NCBI RefSeq assembly: GCF_000004075.3 | Contig: NC_026657.2 | Span: 11,966,001-12,030,000 of the forward strand | Direction: 5' to 3' | DNA from: Cucumis sativus | Taxonomy: Eukaryota > Streptophyta > Magnoliopsida > Cucurbitales > Cucurbitaceae | Length of the DNA stretch: 64,000 nucleotides | Shown: positions 26,861 to 39,680 of the stretch, one piece after another | Numbering within the stretch: position 1 is the stretch's first letter | How the letters are laid out: the number at the start of each line of letters is the position of its first letter | Translations under genes and position numbers: made by a program | The notes under the pieces: generated by a model | What the model was told of the DNA's origin: nothing | Database searches by the model: none | Seen by the model: only the letters and a program-made list of their open reading frames with translations

Positions 26861-29805
26861 TTTTGTCTGCAAAAACCTCAAGCCTTTGTTATATATTAAA
26901 AGTATAGAGAGATACTTTAATTATTGAACTTAGTATAGAAGAGACTTCAGTTTCTTAGTGTATTATAAACCCAACAAAGGCTTGTATATATAATCTTCTC
27001 TTCATTGCAAGGTCAAAGAAAACGGCCCAAAATTGTCATTGTTTCACCCATCTTTTATATATATATTTGATTTTATATTTATATCGAGTTTTCTTTAGAC
27101 CCAAGTTTAAGCCCTACTTTTATTTACTCAACTATAAACTCCTTGCCAAAATTTCTATAAATCCACCATTGGAAGCATCATAGGCTTTTACACATTTCTT
27201 TGTTTTCTTCTTTTTCTTTTCTTTGAGTGTAGTTAGCGGTACAACCCATTTGTCGTCCTGCTATAAACAGTTCTTTCTTTGTTATTATGTTTTCAACAAA
27301 AAAGAAAAAAAGATGTAGTCTCTTTTATTGTATGCTATGTTATGTTAACAAATTGAGGGGTTTTGGGTTGGAATTGGTAGGTTAGGACCAAAAAAACACG
27401 TTTACATTTTAATATTTAAAAAATAATATATAATTAAAAAAGGAAGAAGAGGTAAGCAAAACTAAAAGTATACTAACTTGCAATTGAGGGTTAAGTTATG
27501 ATCATTATCCTACATATTTAGTCCTTTTAAGTTGGTTTAAAAGGCAATTCGTTTTATATTAGTGGAAATACTTTTGGTCAAATCTCTTGAAATCTTCAGT
27601 ATCTCGTTATCAAATGGTAACAATTTTTCTTAATCAATAATTTATTTTTAGAGTTAAAAGAACTAACATTTTTCTTCTTTTTTTTTATGTTATTTTAAAT
27701 ATTGATGAGTGGAGAGGCTCTAAATTGCTTAAGTGATGGAGTTTCAGTTTTGTAAGTACAATAGATAGACTCCGATTATTCGAACAACACACTTTGTGGT
27801 TGCTAAGTATACATATATTGAAACTCAACAATAAGAAGCATAGCTCGTGTATTCTATAAAAATATTTTTAAGGTCTTTCATTTTTTTCAATATGAGACTC
27901 TCATCATCCCTTGTTAGCAAGTACGTATGTTGCTCCTTCTCAACGTGAAAATGTTTATATAAAGGATAAGATGAACTTCAATTCGTAGAAATTGAGATGA
28001 GAAACAAATTTGGAAGGATTTGATACTCACAGATAATAAAGAAGTAGGGCAACGATAGGTTGCCCCATGCTTCCTTTTTTATAAAGTAAAAGCAAAATAA
28101 AAATAGTTCAATTTTTATTGGATAATAATTCAATTTTTGTTGGATGTTTAGTGACATAAAAGATGTGTACAACACAAAATGCAAATAAAATAGCATGTAT
28201 ACACGATTTAAGTTGGTTGGAAAAAATGTCACTTCCAAAAGGAGAATGTACGTCTTATTCGATTAGCAAGTTTTCTTTGTTTTACTTTTTATACCTCAGA
28301 AGAAGTTGATTTTGACAAAGTCAATAAACAAATTTTAAATTAATTTTCACCCAGAAATTTAAGACTTGAATATATATATATAGGGTTACTGTTCCTCATA
28401 GTGACACATAAAAGGATTGTGAAAAAAAATGGACGTTTTCCTTTTGAAGGATTATAATAGAGATGTAATTAATATCATGTAAAAGAAAGTCAAGTGTTGT
28501 AACATATTTTATTTGAAAGGGGAAACATTAGACTAAAAAGGTCCAATAGGAAGTATTTTTAAGAGCAAGAGAGATAGTAAAAGCATCATAATTATAAAAT
28601 AGTATAGACTTGGAATAGTGCATCTATACTAGTGTTACATATATTTTAAAAAGTCTAAGACTATTATAAATGATTATATATCAAAGTTTACTCCTGTTTA
28701 ACTATAAATGGGGCAGGGATTTCATAGAAGAAAATAATTAATTATCTAAACAAAGAAGGTGCTTTTCTCCCAAGAGAGAGATGGAAAATATTTTTCCCAC
28801 CTTTGTAAGATTGTTCAATCCTCATCAATTGGGACGATTGCAAATATAGAATTAAATTTCAAAATATTAGTATATATTGTAATATATTTTAAAATTTTAC
28901 AAATATAAAAAAATAAGTTAAAGCTTAACATTGATAGACGTGTGATACAAAACAATTCATGTAAAGAAATAAGGCAATGATTACGTGCATTCAATCTCAA
29001 TGTCTCTCTTCTTTACCCGCAAAAAAAAAAAAAGAAAACAGATCATTTAGTAATTAAAAGAAAAAAAACTAAATGCAACGAATACTGTGAATATTATCAA
29101 CTTTGTAAATCTTATAAACTCAAGTACACAATACTTTAGACTTCATCTCTCTTTCGACGAAGTTCACTATTCCACCATCAAACCATCTATTTTTAATAAA
29201 TTTAGAATATACATGTAAGTAACGGATTAAATTAAATTTGACTTTTCATTAGAAAAAAAGATATTTTAGTCCATATTAAGGCGTATATCAGAAACTTACG
29301 TTTGCAAAATATTAAAAGAGAAAAAATATGACTTAAATGATACAAAAGTTTTGTATATTAAATAAATATGATTTTTTTAGTTTAAAATAAAAAGTTGTGT
29401 TCTAATTTATTGATGCTTGTGTGAGAAAACATTTTAGACTTTGTTCATGGTGGCAGATAGGGGTAGAGAGTTGGTAAAAAAAACCAATTCAACTTCATTC
29501 GTGTTTGTGAACCAAGTATACCCTATTTGAAATATAAAATGAGTTTTGGAAATGTGACTTAAATGATAGAATATAAAATAGACAAATTTATTGATTAATT
29601 ATAATATTATACCACTAATGAACGAAAAATACAAGCAGTTTTATAGTTCAAAGATGAATTTAATACTTATATCAATAGAAAATGATGGTGTAGAAGTTTG
29701 AATGCATAATCACATCATGTTCTTTTCTAATGCAACTTGATGTTAAACTATCATTAAATAACTCAAAAACTTTTTTATAAGAAATATATAAAGTTATAAT
29801 TAAGT
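26861..29805. other. Intergenic region upstream of peptide gene 1
   Basis: It should contain the promoter of peptide gene 1 (TATA-like sequence about 125 bp above the start codon) and the 3' UTR of peptide gene 2. No other gene is supported. A diverged repeat copy lies at 28014-28095. Confidence 0.55.
28014..28095. repeat. Diverged repeat, copy 2
   Basis: It matches the segment at 24999-25095 over its first about 40 bases (GGATTTGATACTCACA, ATAAAGAAG, GGCAAC) and again at CTTCCTTTTTTATAAAGTAA. The middle has diverged. Confidence 0.4.
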
Positions 29806-31001
29806 TTAACATGTTAAACAAGATCGAGTAGGATTAGAAGGAGGAGGGATGGCATAATTTCCGTTCCAAGGCGGCCAGTCGAACTCTCGAGCGATTAATC
29901 TTCTACATTTGTCATTCGTCACACCCTTCTTTTCAATCCTTGTCTTACCTATTCAATTGAAAAGAAAAAATATATATGTGTGACAAATAAGCTAAATAAA
30001 CCAACTCCTTTGGATGCCACCAAAGTCTCATATTATTAAGTAGGATAAAAGAGAGAAGATTTGTGGTATATAAATGAAGAACGGTTATACCTATTTGGTT
30101 TAAGATCTTTCCTTGATGAGACTAAAAGTAATTAAAATCGTAAAAGTTTATGTTTGCAAGTAAACAGTATGTACAATGTGAGACTTTGCTCTCACCAACT
30201 AATTGTCATATTTTGATGATAGAAAATATTTAATACTATTATTGCATACTCAAATTTGCGATTTCAGTATTACAAATATTAGAAGGGTATTGACGTTAGT
30301 ATTCATATTTATATTAAACTAAATAAATTGTATTTTTCTTGATGTACAAACATAATATTAATATTAACGTCGAATCCTTCAACTTACGAATTTATCAATG
30401 GGTATATCACCATGTCAACCAATATTTTGATTTTTCTCAAAACTAGATTCTCTTCTCTCTTCTTGGTATCTTTTTTCTTTTTTCCGATCACCAACCAACC
30501 AACACCACTAAGAACTATAGGATTTTTTCATCTTAGTTCCCCAAAACCAGGCGATCATTTGTGTAGTCGGTTGGACGTTCCATTGGCCCTCATAAATTTT
30601 GACTACCACCCAACCAATCTCTAAACGAACAAATCAGTGGGATCGGTGTCAGTTTTAGCCAAAAATCAACCTCGATGAAGAATAACCCTAACCCTACCTA
30701 AAGTTTATGTTTTAGAGGTTATTGAATGAACAAAAAGTTCTGTATTCGAATTCCAAACTCAAGGTAATATTAAAGTATGAACGAATAAAAAATTATTATA
30801 GATCATTCTTACTATGTAAACCATATGTTTACTAATAAGTTTTCGAGTTGAGTGATAATTGGAAGCTGAAAACTTACTAGCTATCCGAGCAGCTTTATTG
30901 GTTTCGACGAGCTGATTCATCGCGGAAACATTGAACGACACAAGGAGCAGCAAAGCAAAGATGACAACCTTAGGGATGAAAGCTGTTATGGAAAAAACCA
31001 T
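29806..31001 (-). CDS. Small secreted peptide precursor 2 (W-N-G-N-Y type)
   Basis: Exon 1 (31001-30878) codes MVFSITAFIPK, a hydrophobic core and NVSAMNQLVETNKAARIA, ending at donor GCTA|GTAAGT. Exon 2 (29948-29806) begins at a TAG acceptor and completes a phase-1 Ser codon. The product is 88 residues. The tail holds RRLIAREFDWPPWNGNY followed by AIPPPSNP and then a short end with two cysteines (SCLTC). The RRLIAREFD segment aligns with RRLFVRQLD and RKLTARQLD in copies 5 and 6, followed in all three by W-x-G-N-Y and prolines. That arrangement is typical of plant peptide hormones cut out of the C-terminal end of a precursor. The 929-bp intron carries no obvious gene. Family and function are not recognised. 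Confidence 0.72.
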
Positions 31002-33546
31002 TTGTACGTGGTTCCAGATTTAAAGCTGAAATAATGTTTTGAATATATAGATAATGTTGGTGGCGTTTATAAATAAACAACCCAAATTAACAAACTTTGT
31101 TACAACTTTAATTAGGCGATGGAGCTTGAAAGGTTTAGGGGTTATTTTTCCAATGGCTAACGTGTTCATATTCTGACAACAAATATTTTACTTAGTATGA
31201 CAATACACAAAACAAGACAATAACTACTGCGTTCAAGCGAGGTTTAACATATTGGTGTCAATGAAAATTGTTATTGCGGTAAAAATATGGCTAAGCTTTT
31301 GCTTGAAGAGAATGACCAACAACTGGATCATTCCAAGAGAAGTATATGATGGCAAATTCCTCAACATCGGTCAATAGAAAGTTAAGAAAGTCATAGATCG
31401 ATAGATGCAGACTTAATAATTTGTAGACTTTATTATGCCTAGTCGACCCTATAAGGAGAAAACTAACATGGATCCTGAGAGGGTAAGATCTTATTAATGT
31501 CTGAGTGTTTAACTTTTACATAACAGTTTGATTATTATTAATGATCCTATAAATTAACAATTAGCGATTTGAAACTGTGTGCACTATATATATAACAGTA
31601 ATTTTTCACTACCGGGGCTCCCAAATTTTTATATTTTTTTCTGAACCAAAAGAAAGAAAAGAAAAATTGGGATTCCTAGCTACTTTAATTACAAAGACCG
31701 AGTCTGCTTATAAATGGGCTTGCTATCAATTCAACATTAGCAGTCTTTGATCAATAAATGCTAACATCAATGCTAATAAAGGTTTGATGAAATGGGTGAT
31801 TGTTCTAATATTGGAGAAGAGAAGGGGAGGTATTGTATATTGAACTCAAACTTGACTTGGAAATTGCTACAAAAAAAAATGGGGAAAATAAAAAATGTTG
31901 AACCTACTAAAAGAAAAAAATTGGTTTTGGAGTGATCATGTCAACCCTAATACACATTAGATTATATTTTTCATTAAAACTTCCTAGTTAAGTGTGCTTT
32001 GACTAATACTAAGTTAGATAATCATTTGAAATAATTAGACAATTCGGTTTTTAAATGGTTATACATTTTTTATAGATAAATTTGAAGTATAATCCACAAC
32101 ACTTTATTGATATTTATATGATATTATATTATTTTTCAAATTGAGGCTTCATTTTTTTCTCTTTTAAATCTTGGTGTCCACTACACACTCACATTAATAT
32201 ATTTACGTCTATCTCCAAGTTGATCTAAAGGATTCTTGAGGATTTTGTTTCTATTAATTTTTTGAAATCCATAGTGATCAGATGCTACCCGTGAGATCTT
32301 CTTGTTTGTCTTCTACTCAAATAATCGATCAAATACAACTATACAATCTTGGAAACTACGATTCGAATTTATTAAATTATTGTATATAACAAAATCGTTT
32401 AGCAAAATTTTAAATTTTATCAATAATAGTATTGACACTTTAAATTTTATCAATAATAGTATTAACACTGCATTCATAAACTTCTACTACTAGTGTCTAC
32501 CAATTTCACTTACTCATAGTTTATGTCTACTATTGATAAAATATAAATTATAAAGTATGACTATATTAATTTGAAAATCTCTTTTTATTTATTAATTTAT
32601 GCATTTTTATATTTTAATTTTAAAACGAAAATATTTGTTGCAACATCAACACTTTGACAATATTTTCATAAAAATTATAACCTTCAGTAACATTTTAAAG
32701 CATCAATAACGTTTAAAACCTTGGTTCCAACTACACACTAGCTCACATGGACATATATTTAATCCAAAGTTGAACTCGGGATTATTTCATTTTGTTAATT
32801 TTTTAAATCCATGGGGATTCTACCCTAGAGATTTTCAATTTATATGCTATTGTTTCTTTGTCAAATATATGGAGAAGAGACCTCATTAATATAGCCTACT
32901 ATTAAAATAAATAAATAAATCCTCAGTATATATATATAGTCTACTTCATGCTACAAAGAAAGTAAGGACACAGGAGGGAGATTTGTTTTTACAAAAGGAT
33001 CGCTTTTTTAATGCATAGTGCAATAATAAATTTTCGTTAGAATCTTAAGTTGAAAAAATTGAGAAACTTTACCCTCTTTATAAGATATTAGTCGAGAAAA
33101 CTCAATGTTATATAATATGGTAATTAGAGCTGGTAAAGTACAATCAAATTGTTGTTTTTATGCAATGACAAATGCAAACTTATTTGCATCTATCTTCTTT
33201 TAGTGTGACATGAATTTGTATTGCATCTTTAGTTAAATTGTATTTTTCAATGTGAAACTTTCAAATTAGAAAAATTGATGGAAGATTTTGAGATAAACTA
33301 CGTTATCTAGTAAAGTCAACAAGTAATTTTTAGATGGATTGATGAATAGAGCCTTAACAAAGGCACATTCTGATTGAAAATACAAAATAATGGATGAGAG
33401 AGAAAAAACAATTAATATATATATATATATATAGAGTAGGGTTAAGAAGATGAGATTGATGCTTCAAAAAAAGTCAACACCACCAACCAAATAAAAACAA
33501 ATTACAGAGCTTGATTTAAACCAAACATAGTTTAAAATTAATGTGA
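31002..33546. other. Intergenic region between peptide genes 2 and 3
   Basis: No gene seen. It includes the promoter side of peptide gene 2, a 30-bp tandem duplication at 32411-32470 within MITE-like sequence, and an AT microsatellite at about 33414-33433. Two diverged copies of a segment ending AATTTTTT(G/A)AAATCCAT occur near 32220-32290 and 32755-32830. Confidence 0.5.
32411..32470. repeat. 30-bp tandem duplication
   Basis: TAAATTTTATCAATAATAGT followed by ATTGACACTT is repeated once immediately, with one change (ATTAACACTG at the end). It lies in sequence resembling the MITE-like family found at 12538-12733. Confidence 0.6.
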
Positions 33547-34192
33547 TCATGGGTTGCTTAAGTGTGGATGAATATAACCTCCTCCCCATGGGAAATCTTC
33601 AGAAGTTGGTTTTATTACTCTTGGTACAACACCAGCCTTCCCATCATTAGTTTTCTTATCCACACCAATCTTACCTGAAACCATTTACATATAGAACTCA
33701 AAATGAAACCATATATACTTTTACCAATTTAACTTATGGGTTGTCATTTTCTTTGTAGGGGGAGATCAAGTAAAATGGTTCATATATAATGTCTTGCATA
33801 GCATATGCTTTCTTTAAAAATAAGCTTCCTAAATTAGGGTCTATGTTATATATCCATTTTGATAAGATTTAATTCACGAGGGTTTACTGTTGGATCCGGA
33901 TTGACTTGGTCAATTTAATAGGTGAAAAAAATTAACAATGAGAGAGTATTCAAAATAAGAACAAACCACGACTAAAAACATACTATTTTCAAAATCGTTT
34001 CAAATACGTTTTTAAAACATATTGAAAAAGAATAGGCATGTTAGATAATAACGAGAATGATGACTTACGAATGCGAGGTTTGTGGAACAGGGGCTGGACG
34101 ACGTTGTTGGTTGTAGAAACAGTAGAGAAAATGAGAAGCAAAGAAAAGAAAAGAAGCTTCAACAAAAGGGGAATTCTCCAAGGGGAAGCCAT
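33547..34192 (-). CDS. Small secreted peptide precursor 3 (W-G-G-G-Y type)
   Basis: Exon 1 (34192-34069) codes MASPWRIPLLLK, a strongly hydrophobic stretch and STTNNVVQPLFHKPRI, then donor ATTC|GTAAGT. Exon 2 (33674-33547) follows a TTTCAG acceptor and codes KIGVDKKTNDGKAG, then a tail ending SEDFPWGGGYIHPHLSNP. The joined product is 83 residues and the intron is 394 bp. Copy 4 is its closest sister: both share the HKP-x-IRK junction and the PTS-x-DFPWGGGY tail. An upstream in-frame Met (34204, MPQK) exists; I prefer the second Met because MAS recurs across the array. A TATAAATA box lies at about 34260-34267, roughly 70 bp above the start. Function unknown; secretion is predicted from the signal peptide. 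Confidence 0.75.
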
Positions 34193-34839
34193 TTTTTGGG
34201 GCATTTAATAAGCATAGATGATGGAGTTAGCTAGGTGAAGAGCTAATTTTTGTTTACTTGTATTTATAGGCAAATTTAAGGTGAAAGAGACTAATGCTGG
34301 TAATTAAAAAATAGGCCATAGTGAACTTAAGAGAGTCAAACAAGTGGCCATTTCCATTGACACTTTCTTATGTATTTTCATGGCTGTCCTAAATTTGGCA
34401 CATGGCCCCATGCTACTCAACATTTTTGTTTTGTTTTGTTTTATTATGATGTTGTAAGATTGGGATGCTTTTATTGGGTAATATGAATTCTATCTCAAGA
34501 TTCTGCTAACAATAAGAGTTTATCTATCACATAAATATATGATGAGATGTTTTAAAGGGGATTTTCAAAAATAGAAAACAAACTATTTAGACTTGTTTGA
34601 CGAGTCAACTTTCTATTTTGGACGATCTCTTCTTTTAAATTCAATCTAATTTAATATAGGTACAACTTTATCAACAATATATATAAAAGGCTATCAGTGA
34701 ACGATCATAGATTAGCCTAGTGGTAAAATAGAAGTCATAATATCGATTGATCACCTACCTAAAAATTAATTTCTTACGAGTTTCATTAGACGAATTGTTT
34801 TATAAAATTAATCGAGATACGTGTAAGTTAATTCAAACA

Positions 34840-34885
<46 letters not shown>

Positions 34886-35846
34886 TAAAGTCTATCAACC
34901 ATAAACTTCTTTTTAATTTTATTGATAGAAAAGATTAAAATTGACTCCGACCATACACTATCCCTTATCTAAGAAAACCAACAAAATTATTATAAAACAA
35001 AAGCACCTTATGGGAAACTTCAATGCTTGCATCCAATCCCGAAAAAACGGGTGATTGGAGCATGGAAATATCAATAGTTTATCACTAACATTAAACTCTG
35101 CCTTTGATAGTCCATATAATACTAAAACATCCACGATGGTAGACTTATCAGTGATCGAAATATATTACTAATGTGTTCTAAGCAATCTAATATCAATTTG
35201 GCAAGCTAATTAGATATACCTCTATAGCTTTGTCCTAACACATATGTTATGCCACGATTGATTTAACAGAAAGACACTTTTAGTAAATTTGGTGTTATCT
35301 TAAAAAATGATTCTGATATATTTTCAAAAGCTTCAACCATATTTGCTATATTTGCTGATTTATTTAATGCTACTTTAACCATTAGCTTTAATTAGTTTTG
35401 CTATATATATGCATAGAGCACTTATGACTCGACCATGCAGTATTTATTTTATTGTTAGGTAACTTATTTGATTGAAACACATCACTGATGTCTCGACCAT
35501 GCACTTTGCTTCAATCATATTGTTATACATAGAGCCATTTTATTTTATTGTTAAGTCTTTTTCTAGGGTCAACCAACACAGTATTTAATTATCTCAAGAA
35601 ATAAAATTAATGGAAATGAATATGACAGCTTGACCGTGCATGTTGAAGTATTAATCTATATGATCCATTGGAAAAAGAAGAGCTTGAATAATGTACTGAG
35701 AAGAAATAAAGTAATAGATAAGATTAAGAAATATATGAAATTATTAAAGTACTTTTTATTGCAGGGTAAAGAAGACTTAGAGATTGACGCTCCACAAAAG
35801 ACAAACATAGCTGATGATCATCCAAACAATTGTAAAGCTTCATATA
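34193..35846. other. Intergenic region between peptide genes 3 and 4
   Basis: Promoter side of peptide gene 3. An AT microsatellite at about 34843-34875 is followed by AATA repeats. The rest is AT-rich DNA without a supported gene. The 119-codon frame at 35630-35989 on the plus strand is antisense to exon 2 of peptide gene 4 and is not accepted. Confidence 0.55.
34843..34889. repeat. AT microsatellite followed by AATA repeats
   Basis: About sixteen AT units run directly into several AATA units. It is likely to be length-polymorphic. Confidence 0.85.
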
Positions 35847-37155
35847 TCATGGGTTGTTTAAAATTGGAGGACGACGAACATAGCCTCCACCCCATGGAAA
35901 ATCAGCAGAAGTTGGTTTATATACTTTTGGTACAACCACAGCCTTCTCACCTTTTCTGTACCCCACAGCCATTTTACCTGAAATCGTAGGGGAGATTTTT
36001 GTTAAATGATCGACGTCTTTTTTTATATATACTTATTATTTTAAAAGCACATTGTTATGAAACATGTGTTCTATGTTTGTTATGAAATATATGTTCCAAT
36101 TTTGTAGTTGGAACTTTCCTATTTTAGTTTAGTTATATTAATTAACTCATAACATTTTGTTAAGCTATTTTATTGAATTTTAGATCGAAACTGAAAACGA
36201 AATAGCACCGAGGTATACCTAAAAAAATAAAATAAAATAATAATTAAAAAAAGAAATAAAAATGTAACAATTTCCAACGTACGCCGTCAGGAGTTGAAGC
36301 TCCTCAATTTTCAACGGTTTCACTTATGCATTGGGTGTTGGGACGTCCATTCCCGACACGATTGCATCGTCTAGAATGATACGTTTCCGATGCATAAATG
36401 AAATGTGTCGGGAGTTCAAAACTCTCAACACCGTATTAATGGTGCATCGGGAATGATCCATTCTTGACACCTTGCATCCTCTCTCGAGGTGGTTTTTTCA
36501 ACCACATCTGCAACGACTATTTAGTCTTCAGGAGAACTACTCCTGCTGCCATTTTGTAATATCTCGATGACATGATGCGTTGAGAGATCCCCAATTTCTT
36601 GTAGTGTAATATTAAATTAGCTTTCGTTCATTAGCTCGTTTACATCAATCAGTAAGTTAGTGATTTAACAAAATTCAAAATGAAACTATGGAGGCGTTTG
36701 GATGTCCCTGATGTAATTTGTTTATAGTGTAATGTAATCCAAAACGCATGTTTTGTTTTTATTAAACATTTTGGACTCGATTTTTAATGCTGAAGGCATT
36801 TTATTCGACTCAACCCTCTTTTCCACCATTTTCATATTTTACCATCACCCCCAAATTGGTTGTTGTGCTCATATCACCTCTCCAAACAACCTCTATCGTT
36901 TTCTTACCAACTTAGCTCCCATTTCTTTTAAAGGGAAGTATATGTTTCTTTGCTTGTGTACTAAAATAGATTTTATTTTATATATTCATTTATAATAATG
37001 ATAAAATAATGGGAAAAAGAGAACTTACGAATAGGAGGTTTGTGGAGCAAAGGAATGTTGTTTGTTGCAGAAATAGTAGTATAGGCAATGAAAAGCAAAG
37101 TAGCAAAGAAAAGCAGCTTCAACATAAGGGAAATCTTCATGGGGGAGGATGCCAT
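35847..37155 (-). CDS. Small secreted peptide precursor 4 (W-G-G-G-Y type)
   Basis: Exon 1 (37155-37029) codes MASSPMKISLMLK, a hydrophobic core and ISATNNIPLLHKPPI, ending at donor ATTC|GTAAGT. Exon 2 (35977-35847) starts after a TTTCAG acceptor and codes KMAVGYRKGEKAVVVPK followed by PTSADFPWGGGYVRR and PPILNNP. The product is 85 residues. It is the nearest sister of copy 3 in signal peptide, junction and tail; the tail differs mainly after GGGY, where two arginines and two prolines occur. The 1,051-bp intron contains a CACTA-like transposon end. A TATAAATA-type sequence lies near 37213-37220. An in-frame Met four codons upstream (37167) is an alternative start. Function unknown. Confidence 0.75.
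36270..36606. mobile_element. CACTA-like transposon remnant in the intron of peptide gene 4
   Basis: The right end reads, on the minus strand, CACTACAAGAAATTGGGGAT, the classic terminus of plant CACTA (En/Spm-like) elements. The inner part has short sub-terminal-looking repeats (GTCGGGAGTTC, TCCCGACAC, GGAGTTGAAGCTCC) and is richer in G+C than its surroundings. No matching left terminus or transposase was found, so this is a deleted or non-autonomous copy. Its left limit is approximate. Confidence 0.5.
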
Positions 37156-39319
37156 TTTTGAGACCATTGATGATATAAGCTTTTTCTCATGAAGGTAGCT
37201 GAATAGTTGGTATATTATTTATAGCCAAATTTAGTAAACGGGTGAAACTCAAATGATAGTAACAAACTAAACAAGACTTGTGGTTGTGTGTGGCCTACTG
37301 GCTTACTTACAACTTTTCTTACTCCATACATTCTTTCGTTGAAATTTGAACTTAAAGAGTCAAACAAGTCGGCCATTTTAAGTGGTTCCTAAACTTTGTT
37401 CTAGATTTCTTTCGCCCCCCACACTATTTTAGATATTTATTTGGATCAATATATATCATTTTTTTTATATCTCAAAGTACTTCAGAAGCTGTAACCTAAT
37501 TTTGGAAAAATTTTAGGTCTGCATTCAATCAAAATCTGACATGTGACTATTTTGTTTTGTACGTTTCTTTGTTTAAAATAATGTAATTCTTAAATCTTTC
37601 TCCTTTTTAACTACGAGAGATGTACCTAATCATTGTTCTTAAAATTATAAACTAATAGTTGATTTTATTAAAGAAAAAACTAGAGCAACATGTTAATCTA
37701 CATGTCAAGAACATTATGGTACCGATCAAGAACAACTTTAGCAAAATATACTTTTCATATATGTGTGATTTGCAAATTTATATAGATTACTTATTCTCTC
37801 TAAAATTATATTTCCATAGCTAGTCATATTTATCGTGTGTTCCCATTCATTTAATTGGTAATTAGCTGTCTCAATTTAAAAAGTGAGTACATTGAACGTT
37901 TTAAGCTTAAGGTTTGTTTAAGTCTCAACCTTCTTGTATTCATATTGAAAATATTTGTACTTATGGTTGAGACTTTTGGTTCAACAACCATATTGAAGAA
38001 CTCAAGAGGAGTTCAATATTTGATATTGTATTTAAAATATTGGGAGCCAAAATATGGTGAATGTGAGAGGACTCACTCTTACAAATCTTGAAGAAGCATT
38101 TTTTTTTTAAGTGGGTGGAGCTCAAACTTAGAGGGATCCTAAGTTGAAATGTTGGAGAGCAAGCTATACGGGAATTATCACTAAAGATGAGTTTATCAAA
38201 TAAGTAGTACTTAATTTTGTTGTAATTGCTAAACTCTTTATACATAGTGAAGTTTCATTTCACTATCCACATTGCCCCTAGACGTAGGTGATTTTACACA
38301 AAACTTAGATAATCAATCTTTGTGTCGTTATTTTTCTATTTGTTTCTACACAGTCACTTTGTCGTGCATATTGTTTGTGACATTGTGTCCTCTATTAGAT
38401 GCTATTATTTTCCAATCTTGTAAAATTAATTTAGGGGTTTAATTTCAAAAAAAAAAATGTAGTAGAATGAGTAAATTGATACACATACACCAGTTTAAAA
38501 ATTAAATTGATACATGTTATTACTCCAAGGTTTAAATGTGAAGGCAAGCTCTAAAGTTGAAGGGTATATATAAATTATATATACTACCTTTTTTTTTTTT
38601 TGTTGAATGCCAAAATTTGATCATATTCTCATGAAATTTGTGATTTGTTAGCTAGGCTTTATTAGTTTTCTTTTTTTCTTTTTTTCTTTTTTTAAATTTG
38701 TAAAAGTTCATATATGACGATTCCAACGAAATTTTTTGTTCCTTTTGGGAATAATTCAATTGCTATTATGAAGAAATAAATTTGATATAATAATATTCCA
38801 AATGAAAATAATAATAAATAATACAATTTTCTCCCCAAAAGAAAATATCACCGTTCGATGTATAGTTAGCTTTGAGAAAAACAACTTTTACTTTTTCTGA
38901 GGCAACATAGCATATTCTACAATTTAGATTTTGGGGCATTTCTCCCGAGCTATGCTTGATTCTTCGAAGCATATGTAATATATTCATGGCGTTTCCAACT
39001 CATACATGATAAACATGAAGGTGCTATAACAAACTAGAACGAAATTGTACGCTGTATCACACATTATAAAGGATCAATAAATCAAAAGTATGTTATTAAA
39101 CTTTGGGTTAACTGTTTATTACATTACGACTACTGAATTTAACATTAAAAAGTATTTGTGGCTGTAGTTAAACTCCACCACAATCACACACAACGCCATT
39201 AAATGGCCACATCCTTACAAGGGAAAATAACTATTCATACAACTTGTGGTAGATCCTCGTCCCCAAAACAGAGATCAAGGAAGGGTAATTAAAAATAAAA
39301 TTAACATCTCATGTTCAAA
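37156..39319. other. Intergenic region between peptide genes 4 and 5
   Basis: About 2.2 kb with no supported gene. It includes the upstream region of peptide gene 4 and the presumed 3' UTR of gene 5. ORFs at 37855-38091, 37961-38245 and 38766-38987 show no domain and no signal peptide or splice context. Confidence 0.55.
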
Positions 39320-39680
39320 TCAAGACCTTGGCGGTTTAGGAGGAGGAAAATAATTTCCTCTCCAAGAGGTATCCAATTGCCGAACAAATAATCTCCGGTC
39401 TATTACATCATTCATCTCTGTCGTCAACGATGGCTCACCTATTAACCAAAAACAAGAGACGTAAAAGAGTTTCTGGCGGAATCAGTTAAATCACCAATCA
39501 AACTCAAAAGTTTAAGCTGAGATACTAATATTATCATAAGGGTATTATGGAAAGAGAAAAAGACTTACAGGTGGTGCGAGCAACAAGTTCTCTCGCCGAA
39601 ATGTTGTAAGCAAGAAGAAGCAAAGTAAAGAAGATAATAACTTTCTTCCAAGCAACCGAAGCTATTGTTGCTGTAGCCAT
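39320..39680 (-). CDS. Small secreted peptide precursor 5 (W-R-G-N-Y type)
   Basis: Exon 1 (39680-39569) codes MATATIASVAWKK, a hydrophobic core and NISARELVARTT, ending at donor ACCT|GTAAGT. Exon 2 (39438-39320) follows a TAG acceptor in phase 1; the split codon reads Cys. The tail carries RRLFVRQLDTSWRGNY followed by FPPPKPPRS and the stop. The product is 76 residues and the intron only 130 bp, so this is the most compact member and the best evidence for the exon plan. It pairs with copy 6, which shares RQLDTSW-x-GNY. The neighbours on both sides read in the same direction. A secreted, proteolytically matured peptide is inferred; the family is not recognised. Confidence 0.78.

Noticed and set aside
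35630..35989. 119-codon plus-strand frame
   Set aside because: Its right part is antisense to exon 2 of peptide gene 4, and the left part has no motif.
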